NCBI GenBank assembly: GCA_000720805.1 | Contig: JODI01000017.1 | Location: 61,870 to 125,869, forward strand | Origin: Streptomyces violaceoruber | GTDB taxonomy: Bacteria > Actinomycetota > Actinomycetes > Streptomycetales > Streptomycetaceae | DNA: 64,000 bases | Direction of reading: 5' to 3' | Part shown: one piece after another, positions 8,469-16,829 of the stretch | How the letters are laid out: each line of letters opens with the position of its first letter | How positions within the stretch are numbered: position 1 is the stretch's first letter | Position numbers and translations under genes: made by a program | Notes under the pieces: model-generated | Database searches by the model: none | Told to the model about the DNA's origin: nothing | What the model saw: the letters and a program-made list of their open reading frames with translations, nothing else

Positions 8469-9536
8469 ATGAACCGGAGCATCGCGGGCGCGGATCGCGG
8501 CACCGAACGGACGGTGGTCTTCGTCCTGTACGACAAGGTCACGCTGCAGGACGTGGCGGCACCGCTGGAGATCTTCGCCCGGGCCAACGACTTCGGGGCC
8601 CGCTACCGGGTGCTGCTGGTCTCGCCCACGGGACAACCGGTCGGGACGACCGCGTTCACCCGGCTGAGCGCGGACTTTCCAGTGACCGACGCTCCCGACT
8701 CCATCGACACCCTCCTGGTGCCGGGAGGTGTACCCGCCGACTTCACCTTCGCCTCGGGCACGCACGACATACCGGAGGAGCTGACCCCGGACACGGTCCC
8801 CGAGGCACTGGCGATGGTCCAGGAGCTGGCACCCCGGGCGTCACGGATCGCCTCCGTCTGCACCGGGGCGTTCGTGCTGGCAGCCCTCGGCATGCTGGAC
8901 GGGCGCCGAGCGACGACACACTGGGCGCACTGCGCGCGGCTCGCCCGGGAGTACCCGCGCATCGAAGTGGACCCGGACGCCCTCTTCGTCCAGGACGGCT
9001 CCTTCGTCACCGGTGCCGGTATCAGCGCGGGCACCGACATGGCCCTGGCCATCGTCGAGAACGACTACGGCACCGACGTCGCCCGCAGGGTCGCCCGGTG
9101 GATGGTCGTCTTCCTGCAACGTCCGGGCGGCCAGGCCCAGTTCAGCGTCTGGTCCGAAGCGGGCGCCCCCACCACGCGAGGCCTGCGCCAGGTCCTGGAC
9201 TCAGTGGTCCTCGAACCGGCCGCGGACCACTCGGCTGCCGCCATGGCCGCCCGCGCCGCGGTGAGCGAACGCCACCTGGCGCGGATGTTCCGTGACGAGG
9301 TGCGCATGACGCCGGCCCGCTACGTGGAACAGACCCGGCTGGAAGCGGCCAAGCTTCTCCTGGTGACCGGCGACGAGAGCCAGGAGTCCGTCGCACGGCG
9401 TGTCGGCTTCGGCTCCCCGGAGACGATGAGACGGATCTTCCGCCGCAACCTCGGAGTCTCGCCGGGCGGCTACCGCAGCCGGTTCCGTACCACCGGCATC
9501 GACCGCCAGGAGCCGGGGTCCGACCAGGATGACTGA
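8469..9536 (+). CDS. GlxA-type regulator (DJ-1/PfpI domain + AraC HTH)
   Basis: Two-domain regulator of 355 residues. Residues about 15-190 form a DJ-1/PfpI-like domain (VVFVLYDKVTLQDVAAPLEIF; IASVCTGAFVLAALGMLDGR keeps a cysteine at the elbow; RRATTHWAHCARLA). Residues about 240-340 form an AraC-type DNA-binding domain (VARRVGFGSPETMRRIFRRN, LGVSPGGYRSRF). ATG 8469 follows GGAGGAGGTCGGAGT. It is divergent from the nitrile hydratase operon across the long control region, so it is the best candidate regulator of it. The ligand is unknown. Confidence 0.88.
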   Translation: MNRSIAGADRGTERTVVFVLYDKVTLQDVAAPLEIFARANDFGARYRVLLVSPTGQPVGTTAFTRLSADFPVTDAPDSIDTLLVPGGVPADFTFASGTHDIPEELTPDTVPEALAMVQELAPRASRIASVCTGAFVLAALGMLDGRRATTHWAHCARLAREYPRIEVDPDALFVQDGSFVTGAGISAGTDMALAIVENDYGTDVARRVARWMVVFLQRPGGQAQFSVWSEAGAPTTRGLRQVLDSVVLEPAADHSAAAMAARAAVSERHLARMFRDEVRMTPARYVEQTRLEAAKLLLVTGDESQESVARRVGFGSPETMRRIFRRNLGVSPGGYRSRFRTTGIDRQEPGSDQDD

Positions 9537-9878
9537 TCCGGTGATGTCCTCAGCCCGCGCGCTCCAGCGACGGAGTCAGCCTCAGGCCAGCAGCCCCGTC
9601 GGCCAACGGGAGACGACCACACCCGGTGCGGCCCGCTCCGTGCCGGACCCGTTGTGCCTGGCTGCCGCCGCCGAGCGGTCCGGCCAGTCAGTGGGACGTA
9701 CAGCGGCGCTTCGGTTGACGCAAGGGCGGTTGTCGGGCGTAGGTCCATCCGGAGGGCGGGCCCGCACGCCCATCAGGAATCGGGTGCGCCGCCCCACGCT
9801 GAGCACCGGGCCTCACAGTGACGGTCGAGTTGACTTCACGTGGACGATGCCCGCGACTGGAAACCCCTCAAGGCTCAT
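9537..9878. other. Intergenic region without a recognised gene
   Basis: Only non-descript GC-rich frames are present between the GlxA-type gene and the tRNA 3' fragment. Nothing recognisable was seen. Confidence 0.5.
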
Positions 9879-9926
9879 GGCGCCGGGGTGACGGGAGTCG
9901 AACTCGCGCTCTGAGCTTCGGAAGTT
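9879..9926 (-). other. 3' half of a tRNA gene (possible attachment-site scar)
   Basis: Read on the minus strand, this gives an anticodon-stem-like CTTCCGAAG, then AGAGCGCGAGTTCGACTCCCG with a T-arm (GTTCGA loop), and a terminal GGCGCCA. It closely resembles the 3' half of a glycine-type tRNA gene. The 5' half is missing; DNA-ligase-like sequence takes its place. Such 3' ends are common integration sites for actinomycete mobile elements, but no integrase is visible. Confidence 0.45.
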
Positions 9927-9939
9927 CGGGTAAACCAGG

Positions 9940-10215
9940 GCGGTGCCGTGCTGCACGGCGAGCTGGTCGTATGGGACGCCGCGAGCCGGCACGCCCTCGA
10001 GCGGCTTCAGAACCGGCGTCAGCGGCGCGGCGCCGGGGTGGTCCGGGCGGTCGGCGAGTGGCCGGCCCACTTCGTCGCGCTCGATCTGCTGTGGCTGTCG
10101 GGGACCGACACGACCGGATGGCCGCTCGGTGGCGCAGGGCCGCGCTCGAGTCCGTGTTCGCCGCCCGCCGGCTGTCCGTCCCGTGGGTGCTCTGCCCGTC
10201 GACACCAGCCACGGA
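9940..10215 (+). pseudogene. ATP-dependent DNA ligase fragment, copy 1
   Basis: The reading LHGELVVWDAASRHALERL, continuing through EWPAHFVALDLLWLSGTDTTGWPL, matches the middle of the adenylation domain of actinobacterial ATP-dependent DNA ligases. It then changes frame near 10120 to RWRRAALESVFAARRLSVPW. The catalytic lysine region and the C-terminal domain are absent. A second decayed piece of the same gene type lies at 30818-31040. Confidence 0.7.
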
Positions 10216-10255
10216 CCCGAAACCCACCGCAGCACCTGCACCTGGCGCCGGAACC

Positions 10256-10402
10256 GGGCCGGGCCCGTGCCCGGAACTGCTCATCCGCCGCCTGCCCGGC
10301 GTGCACGGCCTTCACCGCCCCCGCTCCCCCCCGCTCCCCCTGCTCCCCCACTGCGGCGTACACCGTGCCTATCCCGCCCACGCCCAGCACACGGCCATAC
10401 AC
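10256..10402 (-). pseudogene. Ser/Thr protein kinase N-terminal relic
   Basis: The minus-strand reading GRVLGVGGIGTVYAAVGEQ, followed by AVKAVHAGQAADEQFRARA, is the glycine-rich loop and ATP-lysine strand of a bacterial Hanks-type kinase. An insertion (GERGGAG) disturbs the strand, and no catalytic loop follows. Only about 50 residues remain. Confidence 0.6.
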
Positions 10403-10487
10403 CCGTCGCCGTCAGATGAGATCCAGCCGTGCCCCGCCTGCCCGGTCCCGTCCGGTCCGGCACCGGGGCACCCCTCCGACCAACGGT

Positions 10488-11162
10488 TCAGCCGCCCGTC
10501 GGTGCAACCTTCTGCCCGGCCGCCACGGGGCTCGGAAGGGTCGGGGCGGGCCAGGCCGGGTTCCACCGCCAGGCCGACCAGGAGTCGGCGTCGGCGAACG
10601 GGCCAGAGCGCTCCTCGAGCATCGCGAGGGCCTGGTCACGGGCAGCGTCCACGGCCCGGTGCTCGGTGTCGGTGACGATGCCGAGCCGCCGCACGTGCGC
10701 GTACTCGTCTTCGTCCTTCCACTGCCAGCTGGACAGGTCGGGGGCGACGACCAGGTCCACGGCGAGGTCGAAGGTGTCGAACCCGTCGCCGGTCCGGACG
10801 GTGGGGTGTTCGAAGTTCACGTACCAGTTCCGCAGCCCGCCGATGGTGTAGAAGGCGTTGACGCTGAACCACGCCGCGGGCGGCTTCCACAGCAGCAGCT
10901 CAGTCTCCTGCCACACCGAGGCCGCCAGCTCCCACACCCCACTCGCCATCGCGTCGAACGCCTTGGTACGCACCGCACGGACACCGTCCGCACGGGCCTT
11001 GACATACAGGGCGGGCCAGCGGGTCTCCGCTCCGGGCTGACAGGCTGCAACCAAGGCATCGCTCGTGTCGGCGACGATGCGCAGTGCGTGCTCGCTCCAC
11101 ACGCGGCCGCAGCGGTGCACGTCGCGTCGTACGACCGTCTGTCCCGTCTCAAAGGTGCGCAC
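10488..11162 (-). CDS. DUF402 domain protein
   Basis: Protein of 224 residues. Recognisable features are VRRDVHRCGRVWSEHALRIVADT near the start, WYVNFEHPTVRT, FDTFDLAVDLVVAPDLSSW and WKDEDEYAHVRRLGI. This is the DUF402/FAU-1-like fold, some members of which are nucleoside phosphate phosphatases with acidic metal ligands (here in DTFD and DEDEYA). GTG 11162 follows GGAGGAACGA; the frame upstream of it is unrelated relic sequence. It sits alone amid decayed genes. Function is inferred from family only. Confidence 0.8.
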   Translation of the reverse strand: MRTFETGQTVVRRDVHRCGRVWSEHALRIVADTSDALVAACQPGAETRWPALYVKARADGVRAVRTKAFDAMASGVWELAASVWQETELLLWKPPAAWFSVNAFYTIGGLRNWYVNFEHPTVRTGDGFDTFDLAVDLVVAPDLSSWQWKDEDEYAHVRRLGIVTDTEHRAVDAARDQALAMLEERSGPFADADSWSAWRWNPAWPAPTLPSPVAAGQKVAPTGG

Positions 11163-11303
11163 TCGTTCCTCCTTCGCCGCAGCCGGGCTGGCTGCACCGC
11201 ACCCCCGCCGGCCGCTTCGCCGCCCTGCCGCTGCCTCCCCCATGACCGCTCTCGGCGGAATCCCGGCGTAACGCACAGGCCCCCAACGGGAGTTGGGGAT
11301 TCC

Positions 11304-11462
11304 ATGCGAAAGAACACCAGCCCCGCCGAGGGCACTGAAGGCCTTGTCTACCAGTGCCGCCTGCCACTGTCGAGCGCCACCCTGCACCTCGCCTCCGGCC
11401 TCGTCCGCGGCCACCTGAAGAAGATCCGCTCCCGCTGGCGCAAGCTCCCGCCCGGCCGGATC
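11304..11462 (+). pseudogene. Transposase N-terminal fragment
   Basis: The reading starts MRKNTSPAEGTEGLVYQCRL and continues PLSSATLHLASGLVRGHLKKIRSRWRKLPPGRI. This is the beginning of an IS5-superfamily 'transposase family protein'. It is cut after about 52 residues and joins unrelated sequence at about 11463, so it marks an IS-associated junction. Confidence 0.6.
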
Positions 11463-11729
11463 GGGCGAACGCCTGGGCGCTGTTGGGGTCGTGGTCGGCC
11501 TGGGCGATGACGGCCAGCGCCGCGGTGCGTACGGCCGGGACGCGACGCCGGCGCGCAGGCTGTGCAGCCAGGCGGTGGCCACGGCGCGCACGTCGTTGCC
11601 GGGCTCGGGGTAGGGCCCGAGGTCGGGGCCGTCCAGGATGAGGAGGTCGACGAGCAGTGCGGCCGAGGTGGCCAGTGCCGGAAGAGGGGTTTGGCGGAGT
11701 TCCTCGGCAAGCACAACGCCTGAGGCCGG
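11463..11729 (-). other. Relic of an unrecognised gene
   Basis: In minus frames, VDLLILDGPDLGPYPEPGND and, one frame over, AALAVIAQADHDPNSAQAF look like real protein sequence with a frameshift. I do not recognise the family. It sits between the transposase scar and the XRE regulator. Confidence 0.3.
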
Positions 11730-12656
11730 TCAACCCGCGTTCGCGCCGGTCGCACGGGCGGTATTGTCGGCGGTCCAGGCGGCGAGCAGGCGCAGGCCGT
11801 CGCTGGACGGGCTGTTGGCCTCGGCGGTCCAGACGATGATCTGCAGGTCGGGTTGCGCGGCCCAGGTCACCGCGTTCCAGTCCAGGATGAGGTCGCCGAC
11901 GACCGGATGATGCAGGTGTTTGGTGCCGGTGCCGCGGGTGGCCACCTCGTGCTCCGCCCACCACTGCCGGAATTCGGGGTGGTCGGCGGACAACTCGTCG
12001 ACCAGGGCGGTCAGCAAGGGGTCGCCGGGCTGGTCGGCGTTGTGCCGGCGCATCTCGGCGATGCACAGCCGGGTGACGCTTTCCCAGCCGGCGTAGAGCT
12101 CGCGCATGGCCGGGTCGGTGAACAGCATCCGCATGTAGTACCGCTCGCCCGGCAGCTGGGTGAAGTCGGTGATCAGGGCGGCGCCCATGGCGTTCCACGC
12201 GACGACCTCGGTGCGCGGTCCGATGACGAAGGCGGGGGTGTGCGTCATGTCGTCGAGCATCCGCCGCAACTGGGGATCGGCCTCGTAGTGGCGCAGGCGG
12301 CGCTCCGCGTGTGGCCTGTCTCGGCTGGCCAGTTCGTGCAGGTAGGCGCGCTGGTCCTGGTCGAGCCGCAGCACCTGGGACAGCGAATTCAGGACGGAGG
12401 GAGAGGCGTGGATGCGGCCTTGTTCGAGGCGGGTGTAGTAGTCGGTGCTGATCGCGGCGAGCAGGGCGACCTCCTCGCGGCGCAGGCCGGCCACCCGCCG
12501 GTCCTCACCGTAGGCGCGCAGGCCGAGGTCGGCGGGGTTCAGCTCGTTGCGCCGGGCCTTGAGGAAGTCGCCCAGCTCGTTGCGGTGCGGTTCACGGTTC
12601 ACGGCCACCAGCCTCGTACCGGGGTTCTGCTGTGCGGGAGTCGATCCCACCGACAC
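11730..12656 (-). CDS. XRE-family regulator with MmyB-like ligand-binding domain
   Basis: Regulator of 308 residues. Residues about 25-95 form the helix-turn-helix (LGDFLKARRNELNP, then VAGLRREEVALLAAISTDYY and TRLEQGR). Residues about 120-290 form the MmyB-type ligand-binding domain (PAFVIGPRTEVVAWNAMGAAL; HHPVVGDLILDWNAV). GTG 12656 follows GGGAGGTAGC, so the 22-residue lead-in is probably real. Actinobacterial members often control a neighbouring oxidoreductase. Here the minus-strand neighbours upstream are a broken PfpI gene and an SDR gene. Confidence 0.87.
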   Translation of the reverse strand: MSVGSTPAQQNPGTRLVAVNREPHRNELGDFLKARRNELNPADLGLRAYGEDRRVAGLRREEVALLAAISTDYYTRLEQGRIHASPSVLNSLSQVLRLDQDQRAYLHELASRDRPHAERRLRHYEADPQLRRMLDDMTHTPAFVIGPRTEVVAWNAMGAALITDFTQLPGERYYMRMLFTDPAMRELYAGWESVTRLCIAEMRRHNADQPGDPLLTALVDELSADHPEFRQWWAEHEVATRGTGTKHLHHPVVGDLILDWNAVTWAAQPDLQIIVWTAEANSPSSDGLRLLAAWTADNTARATGANAG

Positions 12657-12688
12657 GCTACCTCCCGGCGGTCCTTGGCGGGACGGCT

Positions 12689-12720
12689 CGGCGGCCCGGG
12701 GTCTACCCTCCGGGCCGCCG
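12689..12720 (-). terminator. Strong hairpin, probable terminator
   Basis: CGGCGGCCCGG and CCGGGCCGCCG form a perfect 11-bp stem around a 10-base loop. It lies just after the stop of the broken PfpI gene and before the XRE gene start. There is no U run, which is usual for actinomycete terminators. Confidence 0.6.
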
Positions 12721-12728
12721 GAACAGTG

Positions 12729-13422
12729 TCAGCCGAGGGCTTTGACGTTTCTTGGGCCAGCGGTACGGCCGAGGCCGGGTTCTGCCCGGTGTACAGGGTG
12801 CGATCCACCTCGAGGTGCGGCTGGTACGGCTCACCCGCGCGGTAGTCGACGCCGAGCTCGACCAGCCGGTCCTGCAGCAGCCACTTCGCGCGGTCGGCCA
12901 CCCCGTTCGGGATCTCTTCGGCGTTACTCAGGCCGGTGAGGCGGTAGCCGGCGAACGGGGACTTGCCGTCGGCGTCGGCGGTGGCCGGCAACGCTGCGGG
13001 GCCAGGGCAGACCAGGGCGATCAGTTTGCCGGAGGCGAGCCGGTCAATGGGCAGCTTGCCCGACTCGGCGTTGTCGGGCAGGTCTTCCATGGGGCCCCAG
13101 CCGCCAGGGTAGAAGACGACGTCGTACTCGTCCTGGTTGGCGTCTTCGATGCGCATCGGCTGGGCCAATTCGGTAGCGTCGCGCAGGGCGGCCTTCATCT
13201 TCTCGGCGCCTTCGGGGCCACCGTTGAGGTCGGTGGTGAGGCTCAGCGCGTCGGCGGTGGGCGGCACGCCGCCGGGAGTGGCAACGGCGATCTCGTAACC
13301 GGCTTCCTTGAACACCTGGCAAGGGCCGACCGCCTCCTCAGCCCAGAAACCCGCCGGGTGCTTGGTGCCTCGGCCCACGTCCAGTGGCCGGCAGCGGTGA
13401 TCACGTACAGGACCTTCGTCAC
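12729..13422 (-). pseudogene. DJ-1/PfpI-family protein, frameshifted
   Basis: The GTG 13422 start reads TKVLYVITAAGHWT, then the frame changes near 13370-13380 into KHPAGFWAEEAVGPCQVFKE and on through VVFYPGGWGPMEDLPDNA. At the end, NVKALG and TGA 12731-12729 are in yet another frame. The nucleophile elbow reads ALVCPGPAAL; the family has CHG, so the histidine after the cysteine is replaced by proline. Two frameshifts and an altered elbow indicate an inactive DJ-1/HSP31-like gene, unless the frameshifts are sequencing errors. Confidence 0.7.
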
Positions 13423-13676
13423 GGTTGGTCTCCCTGAGGTTGCGGACAGGCCGTCCGCGCCCAATTGGTCGAAGACGTACGCGATCTCGCCGAGGGTGCC
13501 GTCGATGTCTGGCAGCGGCAGGCCGCGAAGGACCCGAAGCGACCGGGATGATCTGCCGCCGGCACGGTGGCGTACTCGTTGACCTCACGGGCCAGACGCC
13601 GCGCGGCGGTGTCGTCGCCGAAGTGCACCCCGGGCGACGACACTGCCGTACCGTCTCGGAGAAGAGAGTCGGACAT
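13423..13676 (-). pseudogene. Amidohydrolase-family fragment
   Basis: The reading [21 protein letters not shown], then [12 protein letters not shown], resembles actinobacterial amidohydrolase-2/decarboxylase proteins. It shifts frame ([15 protein letters not shown] lies in another frame) and runs directly into the PfpI relic. The start and the C-terminal two thirds are missing. Confidence 0.5.
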
Positions 13677-13857
13677 GAGCAGTCCCGTCGTCGCTGTGTG
13701 ACCGGTAGTGTCCGCCGCCGAGGGTCAGGCGCAGGCGGTTCGGCACGTACTCGAAGCACGTACACCGGGATGGTGCTGATCCTCCCAGGCCGCGCGGAGC
13801 TCCGGCGAGAGCCAACACGAGGGGATAAGAACGGAGTCGGATGATCCGGGACTGAGG

Positions 13858-14571
13858 TTAGGCGGCGGACGCAGCCGGCGCCGCGGGATGGACCTGCTCG
13901 ACGCGGTCGCGGCGGGTGTACATGTCCCAGTAGTGCTCGGCGAGTTCGGCCGGGTCGGTGACGGGGACCTCCGCCGCCCCGGCCGCCGCCTGGGCGATCT
14001 CGCTTCCGGCGATCACGGCGCCGACGGAGAGGGTGCCGGCGTAGACGCCGGTGTCGGCGAGTTCGGCGTTGAGGGAGTACAGGTAGTTGCGGGCGGCGGC
14101 CATCACCGCGCCGGGCCCGCTGCGGTGGGCCATCGGCTGCAGGGCAGTCAAGCCGGTGGTCATCAGGACCGCACCGTCGCCGCGTTCGGTCATCTCCGGC
14201 AGTACGGTTCGGAACAGCTCCACCGGGGTGAGCAGCCACAGCCCGGAGAACCTTTCCACGGTGGCCGCGTCCAGTTGGGTGGCCGGGGTGAAGTACGGGT
14301 CGGCGCCGCCCGGCCCGTACTCCACGACGTCGATCCGGCCGAAGCGGTCGCGGATGGCGTCCACCAGGGCGGGGACCCCCGCCGGATCGGACAGGTCGGC
14401 GGAGAAGGCGGCGGCCTTGACGCCCTCCTCCGCGAGCTGCGTGACCAGGGCGTCCAGCCGCTCCTTGCGGCGTGCCACCAGGGCCACACGGAAGCCCTCG
14501 CGGCCGAAACGACGGGCGACGGACACGCCCAGGCCGGTACCGGCACCGAAGACGGCGATCACTTTGGACAT
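13858..14571 (-). CDS. Atypical short-chain dehydrogenase/reductase
   Basis: Protein of 237 residues with the Rossmann motif GAGTGLG at residues 9-15, RRKERLDAL (an NADPH-type RR turn) and an FSADLSDP segment. The usual SDR active-site YxxxK is not present: the aligned segment is HRSGPGAVMAAARNYL, and the usual serine is replaced in LMTTG. It may therefore bind NADP(H) without classical catalysis, or use other residues. It is divergent from a TetR regulator across two palindromic operators, and is probably repressed by it. Confidence 0.85.
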   Translation of the reverse strand: MSKVIAVFGAGTGLGVSVARRFGREGFRVALVARRKERLDALVTQLAEEGVKAAAFSADLSDPAGVPALVDAIRDRFGRIDVVEYGPGGADPYFTPATQLDAATVERFSGLWLLTPVELFRTVLPEMTERGDGAVLMTTGLTALQPMAHRSGPGAVMAAARNYLYSLNAELADTGVYAGTLSVGAVIAGSEIAQAAAGAAEVPVTDPAELAEHYWDMYTRRDRVEQVHPAAPAASAA

Positions 14572-14597
14572 CAGATTTCCCCTTGCGCAGAACTATC

Positions 14598-14613
14598 TTG
14601 ACCCATGGGTCAA
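14598..14613. promoter_or_regulatory. Palindromic operator 1 (probable TetR site)
   Basis: TTGACCCATGGGTCAA is a perfect 16-bp palindrome 26 bases upstream of the SDR start. Its half-site TGACC recurs in a second repeat at 14635-14660, which suggests a pair of sites for the divergent TetR protein. Confidence 0.65.
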
Positions 14614-14634
14614 CTTCCTCCGCGACCGTAACAC

Positions 14635-14660
14635 GTAACCTGACCTTCGGGTCAAGTTAC
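14635..14660. promoter_or_regulatory. Palindromic operator 2 (probable TetR site)
   Basis: GTAACCTGACC and GGTCAAGTTAC form 11-bp arms with one mismatch around TTCG. It shares TGACC...GGTCA with operator 1 and lies between the two divergent starts, so it could control both genes. Confidence 0.6.
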
Positions 14661-14715
14661 TCGCTCCCGAAGATGCGACCATGTACTCCGACCACATGAC
14701 CAGGAGGGACGCCGG

Positions 14716-15345
14716 ATGCGGGCCGACGCGCGACGCAACGCGGAGAAGCTGCGAACCGCAGCGGCCGAGCTGTTCCACGAGCGGGGCCTCCAGGCCCCCC
14801 TGAAGGAGATCGCCCGCCGGGCCGGTGTGAGCCACGGGACCCTCTACAACCTCTTCGGCACCCGCGAGGCGCTCATCGACGAGGTGGTCGCGGACCTGGC
14901 CGCCGGCCGGCTCGAGGAGGTCGCCCGACAGGCACTGGCCCATGAGGACGCCTGGGAGGGATTCGCTTGCTACGTCGAGACCCTCTGTGACCTCCAGGTC
15001 ACCGACCCCGCGATCAGCGACGTGGTCACCGGCCGCTACCCGGACGCCTCCCGTCTGATGGCCCTCTGCGAGCGTGCTCACGCCGCCGCCGTACGCATCA
15101 TCGAGCGGGCCCAGGAGGCCGGCGCCCTGCGCTCCGACTTCACCCGCGAGGACCTGCTGTTCATCTTCGGCACCAATGCCCTGCTGTCCCGCGCCGCCAA
15201 GGACACCGTCCCCGACGCCTGGCGTCGCGGCGTCGCCTTCATGCTCGACGGCCTGCGCGCCGAGGCCGCCCACCCGCTCCCCACCGCCCCGCTGACGCAG
15301 CAGCAGGTGAGCGAGGTCATCGCCAACTTCAACGACAGGCAGTAA
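14716..15345 (+). CDS. TetR/AcrR-family repressor
   Basis: Regulator of 209 residues. Residues about 8-55 form the TetR helix-turn-helix (RTAAAELFHERG, then IARRAGVSHGTLYNLFGTREALIDE). The remainder is the variable ligand-binding part. ATG 14716 follows CAGGAGGGACGCCGG. It is divergent from the SDR gene; the two palindromes in between are likely its operators, giving self-repression and SDR repression relieved by an unknown small molecule. Confidence 0.9.
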   Translation: MRADARRNAEKLRTAAAELFHERGLQAPLKEIARRAGVSHGTLYNLFGTREALIDEVVADLAAGRLEEVARQALAHEDAWEGFACYVETLCDLQVTDPAISDVVTGRYPDASRLMALCERAHAAAVRIIERAQEAGALRSDFTREDLLFIFGTNALLSRAAKDTVPDAWRRGVAFMLDGLRAEAAHPLPTAPLTQQQVSEVIANFNDRQ

Positions 15346-15378
15346 CCGCGAACCGCCCTGGCAGCACGGTTCGGTCCG

Positions 15379-15605
15379 TCACGACCGCTTCGGCCGCGCC
15401 CGCACATGCATTCGCTCCCCCTGTGGCCCGAACAGGCTCAGGAACTCCACCGGCCCCTCCCCCGTCGACCCGAACCAGTGCGGCACCCGGGTGTCGAACT
15501 CGGCCGCTCGCCGGCCGTGAGCACCACGTCGTTCTCGCCCAGTACGACCCGCAGCCGCCCGGACAGCACGTACAGCCAGCCGTCCCACTCCTCGCGGCCG
15601 CTTGC
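15379..15605 (-). pseudogene. Cupin-domain protein, 3' relic
   Basis: On the minus strand, EEWDGWLYVLSGRLRVVLGE in one frame and AAEFDTRVPHWFGSTGEGPVE with LSLFGPQGERMH in another form the end of a cupin barrel, as found in XRE-cupin regulators. A frameshift separates the parts, and the 5' portion is absent beyond about 15605. Confidence 0.55.
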
Positions 15606-15897
15606 ACCGGGCGTTGTCAGTCCTCATCGATATGTTCGAACCTGACCGCAGCCCGGGCGGCGTTGCTGAAACTCATCGACATTCCAGACGCCAACCCCAC
15701 CCAAGCATTGCTGGAACTCACCGACAGGCGTTGCTGCCCGTCATCGACATACTCATCCGCGCCATGGGCGTCGGCAGAAGGCAGAGTTTCATCCGGGGCG
15801 GCGATCCAGACAGGGAGAGATCTGTCCCTCCCAGCCCGTGCCGCGCTCGGCGCATGCTGCGGGGACCTGACCGGCCCCTATCGTCGAGGAGCATGAC

Positions 15898-16287
15898 ATG
15901 TCCGACTCTGCCAACATCGCTGTCGTCCGCCGCTTTTACGAGTCGAAGGGTGACCCGGCCGTCCTTGCGCAGGTCATGGCCGCGGACATCGTCTGGGACA
16001 TCACACCCGGTTTCCCGGGCGGCGGCGTTTACCGCGGTTTCGACAGTGTGGTCAACGACTTCTTCGGCCCGATGTTCGGGCGCTTCGACGCCATCTCCCC
16101 GGTGGCTGAGGAGATCTACGCCGACGGTGAGCACGTCGCCGCGTCCGGGCACTACGAGGCGACGACGAAGTCCGGCACGAATGTGCAGGTACGGTTCATT
16201 CACCTGTGGACGATCCGGGACGGCAAGCTGGCCCGGTTGCGGCAGGCGGCCGACAGCCTCGTCATCGACCGCGCGCTCAACGACTGA
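15898..16287 (+). CDS. SnoaL-like (NTF2-fold) protein
   Basis: Small cone-shaped-fold protein of 129 residues. Family features are ANIAVVRRFYESKGDP at the start, VWDITPGFPGGGVYRG, VAASGHYEAT and VRFIHLWTIRDGKLARLRQ. SnoaL-like proteins include cyclases, isomerases and many of unknown role. ATG 15898 follows GAGGAGCATGAC. It stands alone between a cupin relic and IS sequences, so no pathway can be inferred. Confidence 0.85.
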   Translation: MSDSANIAVVRRFYESKGDPAVLAQVMAADIVWDITPGFPGGGVYRGFDSVVNDFFGPMFGRFDAISPVAEEIYADGEHVAASGHYEATTKSGTNVQVRFIHLWTIRDGKLARLRQAADSLVIDRALND

Positions 16288-16399
16288 ATCGGGTGCCCTG
16301 GGCCTGACGACCATGCCAAGTGACACTCACTGAGCTTCTTCGAGTTGGCCACCGATCGAGTGATGGGCCGTGAAGCGCAACGAGCGAGGCCCCCGGGCT

Positions 16400-16757
16400 G
16401 TTGATCGAGATGTCTGACGTCTCAACCACGCTGCTCGGGGGCCTCGTTGGTCCTCCATCCTGCCGCACTCGATCTCCGCACGCACTCGTGGAGTGGGTCA
16501 CCATGCTCATCGTCACCCGTGAGGGCGACCGGCGCTGCAAGCTCCGTCCGTCCCAGCGCGCGATGATGGCGCTGGTGTACCTGCGCGAACACACCACTCT
16601 GGCGAAGATCGCTGGCGGGTTCGGGATCAGCGAATCCACCGCCCGCACCTACACCAGCGCGGTCATCGACCTGCTCGCCGCACGTGCACCGGGTCTGCTG
16701 AAGACGCTGCGCGAGCATGAGCCCGACTTCGTCTTGCTCGACGGGACTCTCGCCGAG
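16400..16757 (+). pseudogene. IS5-superfamily transposase, 5' part
   Basis: The reading [20 protein letters not shown] and [41 protein letters not shown], ending [10 protein letters not shown], is the N-terminal third of an IS5-superfamily transposase with its HTH_Tnp_4 domain. The preceding [10 protein letters not shown] lies in another frame. The stop comes from the left end of the IS3-family element. The rest of the gene is not found on the other side. Inverted copies of AACGAG...GAGGCCCCCG at 16379-16449 precede it. Confidence 0.75.
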
Positions 16758-16829
16758 TGAGGTGCCCCCTTCGATGCTGACACCTGAACGGCAGGTCGCA
16801 TGGCGGTCTGCGGGTGGAAGTGGTCTGCC

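Noticed and set aside
9879..9960. Complete tRNA gene
   Set aside because: Only the 3' half is present; the acceptor 5' strand and D-arm are replaced by DNA-ligase-like sequence.
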